A stretch of DNA of 5,503 nucleotides. Source: Clostridium_T sp040217795 (GTDB taxonomy: Bacteria > Bacillota > Clostridia > Clostridiales > Clostridiaceae). The stretch spans positions 1 through 5,503 of the forward strand of contig JBEHWK010000197.1 of assembly GCA_040217795.1 (NCBI GenBank), in the 5' to 3' direction. This document shows, piece after piece, positions 5,226 to 5,503 of the stretch. Position numbers and translations under genes: made by a program. The notes below the pieces were generated by a model, which was given only the letters and a program-made list of their open reading frames with translations, was not told the origin of the DNA and did no database searches. Each line of letters begins with the position of its first letter. Positions within the stretch are counted from its first letter, which is position 1.

Positions 5226-5503
5226 ATGGCGTATTATTACAACGAACCATCACATACTTTCAGTGAGTATTTATTAGTTCCGGGATATTCTTCAACAAAT
5301 TGCATTCCCACTAATGTATCATTAAAAACACCTGTGGTTAAATTTAAAAAAGGTGAGGAACCTGCAATTTCTATGAATATACCACTTGTTTCTGCAATAA
5401 TGCAATCTGTTTCTGACGATAAAATGGCAGTTGCCCTTGCAAAAGAAGGCGGGATTTCTTTTATTTACGGATCTCAGACCATTGAGAATCAGGCAGAAAT
5501 GGT
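5226..5503 (+). CDS. guaB: IMP dehydrogenase, N-terminal part (runs off window)
   Basis: The first 92 codons of IMP dehydrogenase, which oxidises IMP to XMP with NAD+, the first committed step of GMP synthesis, in the cytoplasm. The evidence is the N-terminal barrel pattern: HTFSEYLLVPGYSS (residues 10-23, matching the family's TFDDVLLxPxxS), then SLKTP (32-36), IPLVSAIMQSVSDDKMAVAL (52-71) and AKEGGISFIYGSQTIENQAE (72-91). The usual SAxMDTVT motif reads SAIMQSVSD and the usual GGxGxIHxN reads GGISFIYGS; I recall this variant from clostridial and related anaerobe proteins annotated as IMPDH. The CBS domains, catalytic Cys loop and flap lie outside the window, so activity cannot be confirmed from this part. 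ATG 5226 is chosen over ATG 5221 because only its frame gives this protein and it has ideal spacing to AGGAGGT. Confidence 0.9.
   Translation, partial: MAYYYNEPSHTFSEYLLVPGYSSTNCIPTNVSLKTPVVKFKKGEEPAISMNIPLVSAIMQSVSDDKMAVALAKEGGISFIYGSQTIENQAEM

Overview
This AT-rich window has short intergenic gaps, strong AGGAGG-type ribosome binding sites, GTG/ATG starts and hairpin/U-tract terminators. Together with the protein types, this fits a low-GC Firmicute, most likely a clostridium (Ruminiclostridium/Clostridium-like chromosome). This is inferred from style and families, not from a database match. No transposon, CRISPR array, rRNA or tRNA was seen.

Layout, left to right. Positions 1-183 (+) are the C-terminal end of a cation diffusion facilitator (CDF) metal exporter whose start lies outside the window. 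Positions 296-1633 (+) encode a 445-residue protein with an N-terminal TerD-like domain, an acidic linker and a C-terminal von Willebrand A (vWA) domain with an intact MIDAS metal site (TerF-like). It is followed by an 11-bp-arm inverted repeat, a strong terminator and a third hairpin that can terminate from both sides. Positions 1920-2111 (-) hold a small predicted lipoprotein gene that converges on the TerF-like gene.

Positions 2367-2879 and 2848-4119 (+) are an overlapping pair: an ECF sigma factor and a single-pass membrane protein that is probably its anti-sigma factor. A SigW-type promoter lies upstream, suggesting autoregulation. A clean terminator closes this operon at 4130-4160. Next come an unannotated 36-codon ORF for a one-helix membrane peptide (4232-4342) and, directly abutting it, a 186-residue two-helix membrane protein with a conserved-looking cytoplasmic tail (4343-4903). 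A hairpin terminator and a roughly 320-base spacer with a sigma-A promoter lead into the start of guaB, IMP dehydrogenase, which runs off the right edge.

The window therefore looks like several independent transcription units, not one pathway. The common thread is the cell envelope and stress (metal efflux, Ter-type stress protein, ECF signalling, small membrane proteins), followed by a purine biosynthesis housekeeping gene. The parts least explained by known families are the sensor domain of the putative anti-sigma factor, the two small membrane/lipoprotein ORFs and the 186-residue membrane protein.
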